Part shown: positions 45,050-54,216 of the stretch, one piece after another
Numbering within the stretch: position 1 is the stretch's first letter
Layout of the letters: each line of letters opens with the position of its first letter
Source of the DNA: Prevotella melaninogenica
Lineage (GTDB): Bacteria; Bacteroidota; Bacteroidia; Bacteroidales; Bacteroidaceae
DNA: 64,000 nt
Assembly (NCBI RefSeq): GCF_013267595.1
Contig: NZ_CP054011.1
Location: forward strand, 572,147-636,146
Direction of reading: 5' to 3'
Program-made: the position numbers and the translations under genes
Notes under the pieces: model-generated
Databases searched by the model: none
What the model saw: the letters and a program-made list of their open reading frames with translations, nothing else
What the model was told of the DNA's origin: nothing

Positions 45050-45130
45050 GAATAGTTGTGCTATACGTGAGCACCAATGGTGCTGTGCTTAAACACTAAT
45101 GGTGTTCAGTACTAACACGATTGGTGTTTC
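45050..45130. repeat. 22-base-period palindrome array 4 (cleanest)
   Basis: GCACCAATGGTGC (centre 45077), AACACTAATGGTGTT (45099) and AACACGATTGGTGTT (45121) are exactly 22 bases apart. A decayed half-site TTGTGCT lies one period earlier. It sits between two converging genes. Confidence 0.88.
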
Positions 45131-45224
45131 AGTCTTTTTCTTGTATCATCAAAGTTGAAATCGCGCTTGAGTAATTAGGTAATCCAGTTTAACTTCTATT
45201 GTATTAGTATAAAGGAGGTGGGTA

Positions 45225-46099
45225 TCACTTTGTAAGAGTCTTATCTTGCGCGAATATAAGTTTTACCATGACGGGATAATGGTCTGAGATATTGCGACGC
45301 GACTTACCAAGCCAATAGCTGTTGGTAAAGATAGCATAATGTGGAACTTTAAAATCAGAAGAAACGAAAATATGGTCAATTCGGGCTTTACTGCGACTAT
45401 CCTGCATAAAGTCATTCCATGTTCCAGTAGGTGTCATGCGTTGTAGAGCGTTAGTGTAACAATCACGTAGAACCCCAGAGTTAGAGAAGATTTGATAGAT
45501 TTCATCTGTTTGGTCTACATTAAAATCGCCCGTCAGAATTGTAGGTAACCCTTTTGATAACTGATTAATACGTTTTAAAATTAATCGAGCACTCTCTCTC
45601 CGTGTGCCACAGTACCCACATGGTCCATGTGAGTATTGAAGAAATAAAATTGCTTACCCGATACCTTGTCTTGAAATTTTCCCCATGTGCAAATACGAAT
45701 ACACGCTGCATCCCATCCCAAAGAAGCTCTTTCAGGAGTAGGAGAGAGCTAGAAATTACCACTATCTAATAATCTAAGTTGATTTTTTTTATAAAAGATT
45801 GCTGCGTATTCTCCTTTTTCTTTACCATCGTCTCGTCCAACACCAATATAACCGTAACTATCTAATCCTTTCATTAAATCATGTAGTTGGTCTACAAGTA
45901 CCTCTTGTGTACCAAATATTTCTGGCTGTTCAAAATTGATGAAGTCACACAAATGTGAACAACGTTGTGTCCATGCATTGCCTTCTTTTTCATCATTTGG
46001 GTTGTTATAACGGATATTATAAGTGCCTACATAGAGTCGTTGAGCCGAAAGGCTACAGCTCAGTAGCAATGCAAGGAATAGTGTCGTTAGTTTATTCAT
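45225..46099 (-). pseudogene. Broken endonuclease/exonuclease/phosphatase-family gene
   Basis: The family is clear: signal peptide MNKLTTLFLALLLSCSLSAQ, then RLYVGTYNIRYNNPND, FINFEQPEIFGTQEVL, FFNTHMDHVG, ILTGDFNVDQTDEIY, RIDHIFVSSDF and NISDHYPVMVKL. Two lesions break it. A TAG at 45749-45751 stands in frame where relatives have Trp (GNF-stop-LSPTPE). A 2-base insertion or 1-base loss near 45603-45610 shifts the frame after MDHVGTVA. After each lesion the family match resumes, so the decay looks recent. Read intact it would be about 290 residues. A sequencing error is possible for one lesion but less so for two. Confidence 0.88.
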
Positions 46100-46220
46100 G
46101 ATTTAAGTTCTTTATTGTTCCACAATCTGTAATATACTTTTACATACAGTTTTATGTTCAGTGGTAATATAGTTAGCTTCTGCTTGTGGCTTACTTACTA
46201 AGCAGACTAATAAAAGGTAT

Positions 46221-46270
46221 CAATAAAAAAGAAGTCCCCTCTCCTTAGCAGGGGGAGGGGAGTGTCTTCT
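46221..46270 (-). terminator. Terminator of hisS; CCCCTC hairpin repeat, copy 2
   Basis: CCCCTC/GAGGGG with an outer AGAAG/CTTCT pair forms the stem, and TTTTTTATTG follows on the minus strand. The core matches 26208-26245. Confidence 0.75.
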
Positions 46271-47627
46271 AAAATCTACTAATAATCTCCTCTGGCTTTA
46301 CAAGTTCCTGTTCGCCAGTAGTCATATTCTTTAGTGTTATCTTACCTTCTTGCATTTCAGTTTCACCTGCAAGGGCAACAAAACCAATGTTCTTTGCATT
46401 GGCATAGCTCATTTGTTTCTTCATTTTAGCCTTGTCAGGGAACATTTCAGTGCGAATACCAGCCCTACGTGCAGCTGCAACAATTGGCAGACAGTAGGCA
46501 GTTTCCTTCTCTCCGAAGTTAATAAAGAGAAGCTGTGTACCCTGTACGCTCTCCTTTGGATAGAGGTCGAGCGTATTAAGAACATCATAAATGCGGTCAG
46601 CACCAAAGCTAATTCCGACACCAGAGATACCTGGCATACCAAAGATACCAGTTAGGTTGTCATAACGTCCACCACCTGTGATAGAACCAATCTGTACATC
46701 AAGGGCCTTAACCTCAAAGATAGCACCTGTGTAATAGTTCAATCCACGTGCCAAAGTAAGGTCGAGCTGTATCTCATTGTTTAGTCCAGAACCCTTCAAT
46801 GTTTCAAGGATAAAACGCGTTTCTTCAACACCTTTTAGTCCAGTTTCACTCTCCTTCAAGACTTCTGCAATAACATCAAGTTTCTCTTCATTGGTTCCTT
46901 CTAACTTAATGATAGGTTGCAACTTCTCTATTGCTTCTTCAGAGATTCCATTATTACGCAGTTCTTCGTTTACATTATCAAGTCCTATCTTATCAAGTTT
47001 GTCGATAGCAACTGTGATGTCAACAATTTTATCCTTCTCACCAATTACTTCAGCTATACCTGTGAGAATCTTTCTATTGTTAATCTTTATCTGTACGCGA
47101 ATGCCAAACTCTGTAAATACAGTGTCAATAATCTGCATTAACTCCACCTCGTTTAGTAATGAGTCAGAGCCTACTACATCGGCATCACACTGATAGAACT
47201 CACGATAACGACCCTTCTGTGGACGGTCTGCACGCCAAACTGGCTGTATTTGGTAACGCTTGAAAGGTAGCTGCAACTCATCACGATGCATCACCACGTA
47301 GCGAGCAAAAGGTACTGTAAGGTCATAACGCAATCCCTTTTCGCAGAGTTTTGTCTGCATCTTTAGTGTATTGCGCTCCTTAAGTTCTTCATCGCTAACA
47401 GCCTTCAAGTAATCTCCTGAATTCAGTATCTTAAAAAGAAGTTTATCTCCTTCTTCACCATACTTACCCATCAACGTCTGTAAGGTCTCCATAGAAGGTG
47501 TCTCTATCTGCTGAAAGCCATAGAGAGCGTAAACACGCTTGATGGTATCAAATATGTAATTTCGTTTTGCCATCTCATCTGGACCGAAGTCACGGGTACC
47601 CTTTGGGATGGAAGGTTTGTTTGCCAT
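46269..47627 (-). CDS. hisS: Histidyl-tRNA synthetase
   Basis: HisS charges tRNA-His with histidine. The 452-residue class II synthetase starts [16 protein letters not shown] (motif 1 region) and has [43 protein letters not shown] (motif 2), and [28 protein letters not shown] and [13 protein letters not shown] (motif 3) follow, then the anticodon domain. It lies about 100 bases after purA behind a strong hairpin. Confidence 0.97.
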   Translation of the reverse strand: MANKPSIPKGTRDFGPDEMAKRNYIFDTIKRVYALYGFQQIETPSMETLQTLMGKYGEEGDKLLFKILNSGDYLKAVSDEELKERNTLKMQTKLCEKGLRYDLTVPFARYVVMHRDELQLPFKRYQIQPVWRADRPQKGRYREFYQCDADVVGSDSLLNEVELMQIIDTVFTEFGIRVQIKINNRKILTGIAEVIGEKDKIVDITVAIDKLDKIGLDNVNEELRNNGISEEAIEKLQPIIKLEGTNEEKLDVIAEVLKESETGLKGVEETRFILETLKGSGLNNEIQLDLTLARGLNYYTGAIFEVKALDVQIGSITGGGRYDNLTGIFGMPGISGVGISFGADRIYDVLNTLDLYPKESVQGTQLLFINFGEKETAYCLPIVAAARRAGIRTEMFPDKAKMKKQMSYANAKNIGFVALAGETEMQEGKITLKNMTTGEQELVKPEEIISRF

Positions 47628-47652
47628 TTGTCTTGTATTTTTGTTTTACGAA

Positions 47653-47723
47653 TGAAAAATATTAGGCTGTGAGAAACGAATATAAGCTTTTCTGAATGCT
47701 TATAACCGCCAGTCACAGCCTAA
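47653..47723 (-). terminator. Terminator of purA
   Basis: TTAGGCTGTGA pairs with TCACAGCCTAA (47662-47672 with 47713-47723). An inner ATAAGC/GCTTAT stem lies between them, and TATTTTTCATT follows on the minus strand. Confidence 0.8.
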
Positions 47724-47729
47724 ACAAGA

Positions 47730-49004
47730 TTATAAAACGATCGTTTGTTCGCGGTCAGGACCAACAGAGATAATACCAATGCGGGTCTCAAGATAGTTCT
47801 CAAGGAAAGCTACATACTCACGGAACTCCTCTGGGAATTCATCCTGTGACTTACATTTTGTCATATCTTTCTTCCAACCGCGGAAATCCTTGTAGATTGG
47901 TTTCACATTATCAATCTCGTAAGGGAAGTCCTTTGTCTCTGTACCATCTGGCAACTCGTATGCAACGCATGCCTTGATAGTTTCGAAGCTATCAAGAACA
48001 TCACTCTTCATCATAATAAGCTCAGTCACACCATTTACCATTACAGAGTAGCGAAGCTGAACAAGGTCAATCCAACCACAACGGCGCTCACGTCCGGTAA
48101 CAGCTCCATACTCATGGCCGAGATCACGAATCGTCTTTCCGGTCTCGTCAAATAATTCTGTTGGGAATGGACCAGAGCCGACACGAGTACAGTAAGCCTT
48201 CATGATACCATAGACATTACCCACCTTATTAGGACCAATACCAAGTCCAGTACAAGCACCTGCACAAATTGTATTTGAAGAAGTTACGAAAGGATAAGAA
48301 CCAAAGTCTACGTCCAACATTGTTCCTTGCGCACCTTCGCAAAGAATATGCTTACTTTCACGAAGGAGGCGGTTGATTTCATTTTCAGAATCAACAAACT
48401 TAAACTCCTTCATATATGCTATGCCTTCCATCCAAAGCTTCTCAGTCTCTTCTAAGCCTTCAAAGTCTGTCCAACCAAGTGCTGCAAGCATTTTCATATG
48501 ACGATCCTTATGAGCAGCATACTTTTGTTCGAAGTCACAGAGGATATCACCAACACGTAAACCATTTCGACTGATCTTATCAGTATAAGTAGGACCAATA
48601 CCCTTGCCAGTAGTTCCAACCTTGTCTTTACCCTTTGCTGCTTCGTAAGCACGGTCAAGGATACGATGTGTTGGCATGATAAGGTGGGCTTTCTTTGAGA
48701 TATGTAGACGCTCCTTTAGAGGATGTCCACTCTTCTCAAGGTCTTTTGCTTCACCCATAAAGAGATCTGGAGCTAAAACGACTCCATTGCCAATGATGTT
48801 AACTTTGCCACCTTGGAAGATGCCTGATGGTATAGAACGCAGCACGTATTTCTGACCTTCGAACTCAAGAGTGTGTCCTGCGTTCGGACCTCCTTGGAAA
48901 CGAGCTACTACATCGTAGCGTGGTGTGAGCACGTCTACAACCTTACCTTTTCCTTCATCACCCCATTGGAGACCCAACAGGACGTCTACTTTACCTGTGT
49001 TCAT
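47730..49004 (-). CDS. purA: Adenylosuccinate synthetase
   Basis: PurA joins IMP and aspartate using GTP, the first committed step to AMP. The 424-residue protein has VDVLLGLQWGDEGKGKVVDVL (P-loop-like GDEGKGK), GGPNAGHTLEF, GTTGKGIGPTYTDKISR, and LCEGAQGTMLDVDFGSYPFVTSSN. TGRERRCGWIDLV follows. Its ATG overlaps the fur stop by four bases (ATGA), so translation of the two is coupled. Confidence 0.97.
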   Translation of the reverse strand: MNTGKVDVLLGLQWGDEGKGKVVDVLTPRYDVVARFQGGPNAGHTLEFEGQKYVLRSIPSGIFQGGKVNIIGNGVVLAPDLFMGEAKDLEKSGHPLKERLHISKKAHLIMPTHRILDRAYEAAKGKDKVGTTGKGIGPTYTDKISRNGLRVGDILCDFEQKYAAHKDRHMKMLAALGWTDFEGLEETEKLWMEGIAYMKEFKFVDSENEINRLLRESKHILCEGAQGTMLDVDFGSYPFVTSSNTICAGACTGLGIGPNKVGNVYGIMKAYCTRVGSGPFPTELFDETGKTIRDLGHEYGAVTGRERRCGWIDLVQLRYSVMVNGVTELIMMKSDVLDSFETIKACVAYELPDGTETKDFPYEIDNVKPIYKDFRGWKKDMTKCKSQDEFPEEFREYVAFLENYLETRIGIISVGPDREQTIVL

Positions 49005-49507
49005 TTGCTTTTATGTGAGTTTTTTACTTGTTTCTGTGTAAGAAACTTGCTTCTCTGACGCGACAAGGCGGCTTGACAGCGTGAACATATGCCATATATA
49101 TATAAGGAGAAACCATCTCGGCGAAAGCGGTGGAACTTTGTGTTCTTTATAGCATCCGCAATCTCTGGGGAATCAACCTCTGTCACTGTTCCGCATAGCG
49201 TACAGATCTGATGGATATGATCTTCATTGTTATAGCATGCCTCATACTTGGTTTGACCGATGAACCGATGTCTGACTACGAGACGTAATTCAATGAAAAG
49301 ACGCATCGTATTGTAAAGTGTGGCACGAGAAACTCGAAAATTATTCTTTTCAAGTGCTGCACCCAATTCATCTAAGGAGAAATGTTCTCCCATGTCATAC
49401 ACCGCATCCAAAATGGCATATCGCTCTGATGTCTTGCGATGATTGTTAGCTTCGAGGTATTCATCCAGAATGTCTCGAACTCTTTTTTTGACTATATCTT
49501 TAGTCAC
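49001..49507 (-). CDS. Fur-family metal regulator
   Basis: The 168-residue protein has the Fur winged helix (HRKTSERYAILDAVYDMGEHFSLDELGAALEKNNFRVSRATLYNTMRLF). The dimer domain has EDHIHQICTLCGTVTEVD with one CxxC, and ICSRCQAAL with the second, a structural zinc site. Length exceeds a typical Fur (about 150) by a basic tail. It could sense iron, zinc or peroxide; I cannot tell which. It has a TAACTTTG box at 49529-49536 and overlaps purA. Confidence 0.88.
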   Translation of the reverse strand: MTKDIVKKRVRDILDEYLEANNHRKTSERYAILDAVYDMGEHFSLDELGAALEKNNFRVSRATLYNTMRLFIELRLVVRHRFIGQTKYEACYNNEDHIHQICTLCGTVTEVDSPEIADAIKNTKFHRFRRDGFSLYIYGICSRCQAALSRQRSKFLTQKQVKNSHKSK

Positions 49508-49528
49508 AACTTACTGATTAAATTTGCA

Positions 49529-49536
49529 CAAAGTTA
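49529..49536 (-). promoter_or_regulatory. -7 box of fur-purA
   Basis: TAACTTTG on the minus strand lies 21 bases before the start at 49507. Confidence 0.6.
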
Positions 49537-49748
49537 CTATTTTTAAACGATATAACTACTATACAGTAATAAAAAAAAGTTAAAAACATTGTGCTTGTAT
49601 AATGGTATAAAAGCTGTCTTGTGATTCTTTTTACATGTTTATTACACTATGGTATTATTCTTTATACAAGTACTATATCGAATAATTTTTATGAAAAAAG
49701 GTTCTTCCGCTAAATGCGTAGATTGTTAATAGAATGAGATTAATCCAT

Positions 49749-49856
49749 ATACCATGGTATGATTACCCCCAATTAGGGGGGGTAAAATGGGTCATGCGAG
49801 CCTCTAACATTGTGTGCAGTGGGTATGATTACCCCCAATTAGGGGGGTAAAACGGG
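49749..49856. repeat. Direct repeat pair, each with an ACCCCCAATTAGGGGG palindrome
   Basis: Two copies (about 49757-49792 and 49823-49856) share GGTATGATTACCCCCAATTA and continue GGGGG...TAAAA-GGG, 66 bases apart. Each contains a palindrome TTACCCCC-aatta-GGGGGgTAA. The palindrome ATACCATGGTAT (49749-49760) touches the first copy. Confidence 0.75.
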
Positions 49857-49977
49857 AGATAAACTACATGACAAATATAATTAGGTGCGATGTCTATCGG
49901 TCTTTTACAAACAAACTTACTCCCTCATTAGTTGAGCTTTGTAAATTATTTTCATTCTATACAAAACCAATACATGC

Positions 49978-50076
49978 TCTTTTAGCTTCTAAAAGACGCC
50001 CAATTGACTTGCAAAAGGTGCCCTTTAAGCCCCTTACTAACACCCTTTTGAAGTCCAATTAAGCACCTTTTACTTT
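49978..50076. repeat. Structured repeat-like element with nested inverted repeats
   Basis: A stem TCTTTTAG-CTT-CTAAAAGA (49978-49996) is followed by an imperfect inverted repeat of about 28 bases. GCCCAATTGACTTGCAAAAG at 49998 onward mirrors CCCTTTTGAAGTCCAATTAA around 50045. I recall similar sequence from Prevotella intergenic DNA, but cannot check it here. Confidence 0.5.
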
Positions 50077-50480
50077 ACTACTTTATAACTAATTGATTTC
50101 TATATGGTTATGAACCTACATTTTGTATGTGTTTTTACCGTTATTTATAGATGTCTTGCTTGAAATTATGTAATGATTTTTTAATCTATTGTCTATAGAT
50201 TATCGAAGTCTTAAAATGAAAAGGTTTTCAATGAAGTGGATGATAAAAGGATAGATAGTTGACAGTCTTAGCCATGTTTTTGTTTAATGATTAACTTCGT
50301 TTTTTCCTTTATAGTAATACGAAAAGCGTCCACACATTTAACGGAAGAACCCCAAAAAACATTTATCTTCATCGAAATAAGTAATTCTTGTCATGGAACA
50401 TAAATTCTTTTCTTCACGATAAAAATATATTAGATTTAGTCTAAATCATAATTTATGATGATTTTTTCTTTTTTCTTTAC
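50077..50480. other. Gene-free stretch before nrfH
   Basis: No supported gene or RNA is seen. It is AT-rich and leads to the nrfH promoter. Confidence 0.4.
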
Positions 50481-50510
50481 TTGTCTAATGAAAAATAATA
50501 CATATCTTTG
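50481..50510 (+). promoter_or_regulatory. Promoter of nrfHA
   Basis: TTG (50481-50483), 19 bases, TATCTTTG (50503-50510). The ATG at 50535 follows after 24 bases. Confidence 0.7.
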
Positions 50511-50534
50511 TGCACGAAACAAGATATAAATCCT

Positions 50535-51167
50535 ATGAAATTAAAAACCATATCTACCAAATTGAAAAGTATGATAGATAAGTTTCTATCATGCATCTCA
50601 TATCGGCAAAAGGTTACATTATCTATTTTGTGCGGTGTGATAGTAGGATTAACAGGGTTATTCTTTTATCTTCTACGTATGCATACCTATATAATAGGTG
50701 ATGACCCAGCGGCATGTATTAATTGCCATATCATGTCACCTTATTATGCTACGTGGTCACACTCTGCACATGCTCGTAACACCACATGTAACGATTGTCA
50801 CGTTCCTAATGATAACGTTGCTACACACTATGCTTTTAAAGGTATGGATGGAATGAAGCATGTAGCTTATTTTGTTACATTTAATGAATCGCAAACTATT
50901 CAGGCAGAATCAGCATCCGCAGAAGTGATAATGGATAACTGCATCCGCTGCCATAAACAATTAAATCAAGAGTTTGTTAATACAGGCAGAATAGATTACA
51001 TGGAGGCTCAGCGTGGTGAAGGTAAAGCCTGCTGGGATTGTCATCGTGATGTAGCACACATGAAGATGAATTCTCTCTCAAGTACTCCTGGTGCAGAATA
51101 TGTGGAACCAATGCCACCTTCTCCTGTTCCAGATTGGTTGCAAAAAATGTTAGGAAAGAAAAAATAA
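50535..51167 (+). CDS. nrfH: Cytochrome c nitrite reductase, membrane subunit NrfH
   Basis: NrfH takes electrons from menaquinol and passes them to NrfA. The 210-residue protein has one membrane helix (about 27-48) and four CxxCH haem sites: CINCH 61-65, CNDCH 85-89, CIRCH 136-140 and CWDCH 166-170. The start at 50535 (MKLKTIS) is preferred to a TTG at 50508, which lies within the promoter box. It is followed after 19 bases by nrfA. Confidence 0.96.
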   Translation: MKLKTISTKLKSMIDKFLSCISYRQKVTLSILCGVIVGLTGLFFYLLRMHTYIIGDDPAACINCHIMSPYYATWSHSAHARNTTCNDCHVPNDNVATHYAFKGMDGMKHVAYFVTFNESQTIQAESASAEVIMDNCIRCHKQLNQEFVNTGRIDYMEAQRGEGKACWDCHRDVAHMKMNSLSSTPGAEYVEPMPPSPVPDWLQKMLGKKK

Positions 51168-51186
51168 GAACTAAAAATCGATAATT

Positions 51187-52683
51187 ATGGCAAAGACATT
51201 AAAGAAATGGCAAGGCTGGCTACTCTTTGGAGGAGCAATGGTTCTCGTGTTCATTCTTGGACTGCTCTGTTCTTCAATGCTTGAAAGAAGAGCTGAGGTT
51301 GTAAGTGTGTTCAACAACAGACGTACACCGATGACTGACTCCATTGTATCTCAGAATGAGAAATTTGCAGCTGATTTCCCACGTGAATATCAGACGTGGG
51401 CAATGACAGAAGACACAAGTTTCGTGAGTAAGTACAATTCTTCCCAGGAAGTAGATGTACTGGCTGAGAGACCCGAAATGGTTATCCTATGGGCTGGCTA
51501 TTCTTTCTCAAGAGGGTATAATACACCACGTGGACACCGTCATTGTATTGATGACTTACGTAAGATTATGCGTACAGGAAGTCCAGGTGTTGATGGACAA
51601 GATGACATACAGCCAGGAACCTGTTGGACCTGCAAGGGTCCTGATGTTCCACGTCTAATGCGTGAGAAAGGAACTGATAAATTCTATGCTGCCAAGTGGA
51701 GCGACTGGGGACCAGAGGTCATGAACACCGTCGGTTGCTCAGACTGCCATGATGCAAGGACGATGGAACTTCGTCCCGCTCGTCCTGCTCTCTATGAGGC
51801 ATGGGCTCGTGTCGGTAAAGACGTGAGAAAAGCCAGCCATCAAGAGATGCGTAGCCTGGTCTGCGCACAGTGCCACACGGAATACTACTTCGAGAAAGAG
51901 AATGGCAACTATCTACATTTCCCTCAAGAAAAGGGTATGACGTGTGAGGCAGCAGAGGAATACTACGATAGTATTGGATTCTATGATTACATTAATCCGT
52001 TATCAAAGGCGAAGATTCTAAAGGCACAGCACCCTGGTTATGAATTGTATTTACAGGGAATCCATGGACAGCGTGGTGTTTCATGTGCTGATTGTCATAT
52101 GCCTTATATCTCTGAGGGTGGTGTAAAATATACAGATCATCATATTACAAGTCCATTAGCAAACATCAGTCGTACTTGCCAGACTTGTCACCGTCAAGAT
52201 GCTGAAACACTTCGTCAGAATGTATATGAGCGTCAACAGAAGATTTATGACTTCCGTACTCATGTCGAAAGAGAACTTGCTGCAGCACATATTGAAGCTA
52301 AATTTGCATGGGAAAAGGGCGCAACTGAGGCTGAGATGGAGCCTGTTTTGAAAGACCTTCGTAAGGGGCAGTGGCGTTGGGACTATGCCGTTGCCAGCCA
52401 CGGCGCTGCTTTCCATGCTCCACAAGAAGTAATGCGACTCCTTGGAAGTGCAATGGAATATGCAAAGGATGCACGCTTACAGATCGCACGTGTAGTTGCT
52501 CGTCACGGCTTTACAGGACAGATTCCTCTTCCTGACGTTTCTACTAAGGCTAAGGCACAGTCTTACATTGGCTTAGATATGACTAAGCTTAATGCACAAA
52601 AGAAGCAGTTCCTCGACACTATCGTTCCGAAGTGGATAGAGCAGGCACGCAAGAATAAGCGGTTTATAACTAAACCGATGTAA
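51187..52683 (+). CDS. nrfA: Cytochrome c nitrite reductase, catalytic subunit
   Basis: NrfA reduces nitrite to ammonium with six electrons in the periplasm. The 498-residue protein has an N-terminal membrane or signal helix (about 11-30). It has the lysine-ligated catalytic haem CWTCK (146-150) and four CxxCH sites: CSDCH 184-188, CAQCH 226-230, CADCH 300-304 and CQTCH 331-335. Five haems with one CxxCK is the classic NrfA pattern. It forms a complex with NrfH; the resB and ccsA genes downstream would attach the haems. Confidence 0.97.
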   Translation: MAKTLKKWQGWLLFGGAMVLVFILGLLCSSMLERRAEVVSVFNNRRTPMTDSIVSQNEKFAADFPREYQTWAMTEDTSFVSKYNSSQEVDVLAERPEMVILWAGYSFSRGYNTPRGHRHCIDDLRKIMRTGSPGVDGQDDIQPGTCWTCKGPDVPRLMREKGTDKFYAAKWSDWGPEVMNTVGCSDCHDARTMELRPARPALYEAWARVGKDVRKASHQEMRSLVCAQCHTEYYFEKENGNYLHFPQEKGMTCEAAEEYYDSIGFYDYINPLSKAKILKAQHPGYELYLQGIHGQRGVSCADCHMPYISEGGVKYTDHHITSPLANISRTCQTCHRQDAETLRQNVYERQQKIYDFRTHVERELAAAHIEAKFAWEKGATEAEMEPVLKDLRKGQWRWDYAVASHGAAFHAPQEVMRLLGSAMEYAKDARLQIARVVARHGFTGQIPLPDVSTKAKAQSYIGLDMTKLNAQKKQFLDTIVPKWIEQARKNKRFITKPM

Positions 52684-52698
52684 ACAAACTACAAGCAG

Positions 52699-52730
52699 GA
52701 TTCCTTCCCATTAGGGGAGGAATCTTGTTC
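52699..52730 (+). terminator. Terminator-like hairpin after nrfA
   Basis: GATTCCT/AGGAATC (52699-52705 with 52718-52724) with an inner CCC/GGG pair, followed by TTGTT. It may thin out rather than stop transcription into resB. Confidence 0.6.
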
Positions 52731-52878
52731 AGTAAAATAGGAATACTCTATTTGAAGAATATTCTTGTATCCTAATATTTTATATATCAAAACGAAATCA
52801 TTTATCTGCTCGTACTTCACAAACATAAAATAAAGTTTTTCAAGACCTTATTAATAGTGGGGGAGAGCCTCTTTTACT

Positions 52879-54216
52879 ATGTGGAATAAACCTTATACAC
52901 TTAGAGAAGGTACAGCAATAGTTGTTGGTTTATTGGTTACAGGTGGATTATTACAGGTAACAATAGGTCCCTTAGAGTGGGGTATCTTTGCTTGGCCAGC
53001 CAACATTATTACAGTAATCTTACTCGTACTGGCACTTATCATAGTCTATGCACTTCGTAAGCGGTCTTATTTCTGTCGTTTCATGTCAACCATGCAAGCG
53101 GCGATTCCAGCTATTGCTACAGCTGCAATACTCACTCTTCTTATGGGACTTACCAAACAAGTGGCAGAGGGGAAAGCTCCTATTGACCCACTTGGTCTAA
53201 CAAAGATGCTTAATTTCTGGCCGTTTATCCTTGTTTACCTATGGATGACAGCCATTGTTGGTGAAGTCACTTTGAATCAAATAGCACATTTCTCTTGGCG
53301 TCGCTTGCCAACACTAACGAGTCATGTCGGACTGTTCCTTGTTCTTACATGTGGTACACTTGGTAGTGCAGATATGCTTCGAGTAAAGATGTTTTGCGAG
53401 CAAGGACAGGTTGAGTGGCGTGGTCTTGATGCTTTTAGTGCTGTTCATCACCTCCCTGTTGCAATTCAACTGGAGAAGTTTACCATTGATGAATATCCAC
53501 CTAAGCTCATGCTTATTGACAATATGGGACTTCCGCTTCCTAAGGGAAAACCTGAGAACATTCTTTTAGATAAGAATGTAAAGTCAGGTCAACTGTTAGA
53601 TTGTAAGATTGAGGTACTCAAGCGTATTGATAATGCTATGCCAGTTATGCTCAGTAAGATGGTTGGTAAGATGCCTGGTGGTATGATGAGCAATATCCGT
53701 ATGGACTCTTTAGGACAGGCACGTAATAAGGATGGCTATATAGCTTCGGATGCAACAGGTACTGCTTGTGCGATATTGGTAAAGGTAACAACTGGTGTAG
53801 ATGCTAATGGAAGCAGTGACTCTGGTTTAATTAAAGGTCATAAAAGTACTGTAACTGGTTGGCTCACTTGTGGAAGCTATCTTTTCCCTTATCAGTCTTT
53901 GAAACTTAGTGATGGTAGAAGATTGGTTATGCCAAATCGTGAGCCACGTCGTTTCGCTTCACTTGTTGACATCTATACACAGGATGGAAAAAATATTCAC
54001 ACCGAGATAGAGGTTAACAAACCTTTTAGTATTGATGGATGGAAAATCTATCAGCTAAGTTACAATGAACAAATGGGCAAGTGGAGTAATCTAAGTATCT
54101 TTGAGATTGTAACAGACCCTTGGATGCCAGTTGTCTATGTAGGTATATTCATGTTGTTATTTGGAGCTGTTGGAATGTTCTTGACAGCAAGTCGTAAGAA
54201 GGAGGTTAAGCTATGA
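52879..54216 (+). CDS. resB: Cytochrome c biogenesis protein ResB (System II)
   Basis: ResB and CcsA together carry haem across the membrane and attach it to CxxCH motifs. The 445-residue protein has three or four N-terminal helices (about 12-35, 40-58, 72-92, 108-150), a large periplasmic domain, and one helix near the C-terminus (VVYVGIFMLLFGAVGMFL). The ending PFSIDGWKIYQLSYNEQMGKWS and the topology fit ResB/Ccs1. Sequence similarity in this family is low, so the assignment leans on ccsA next to it (four-base overlap) and nrfHA upstream. Confidence 0.85.
   Translation: MWNKPYTLREGTAIVVGLLVTGGLLQVTIGPLEWGIFAWPANIITVILLVLALIIVYALRKRSYFCRFMSTMQAAIPAIATAAILTLLMGLTKQVAEGKAPIDPLGLTKMLNFWPFILVYLWMTAIVGEVTLNQIAHFSWRRLPTLTSHVGLFLVLTCGTLGSADMLRVKMFCEQGQVEWRGLDAFSAVHHLPVAIQLEKFTIDEYPPKLMLIDNMGLPLPKGKPENILLDKNVKSGQLLDCKIEVLKRIDNAMPVMLSKMVGKMPGGMMSNIRMDSLGQARNKDGYIASDATGTACAILVKVTTGVDANGSSDSGLIKGHKSTVTGWLTCGSYLFPYQSLKLSDGRRLVMPNREPRRFASLVDIYTQDGKNIHTEIEVNKPFSIDGWKIYQLSYNEQMGKWSNLSIFEIVTDPWMPVVYVGIFMLLFGAVGMFLTASRKKEVKL

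Noticed and set aside
45050..45130. CRISPR array
   Set aside because: The palindromic units are about 13 bases with 9-base spacers, only two or three per array, and no cas genes are present.
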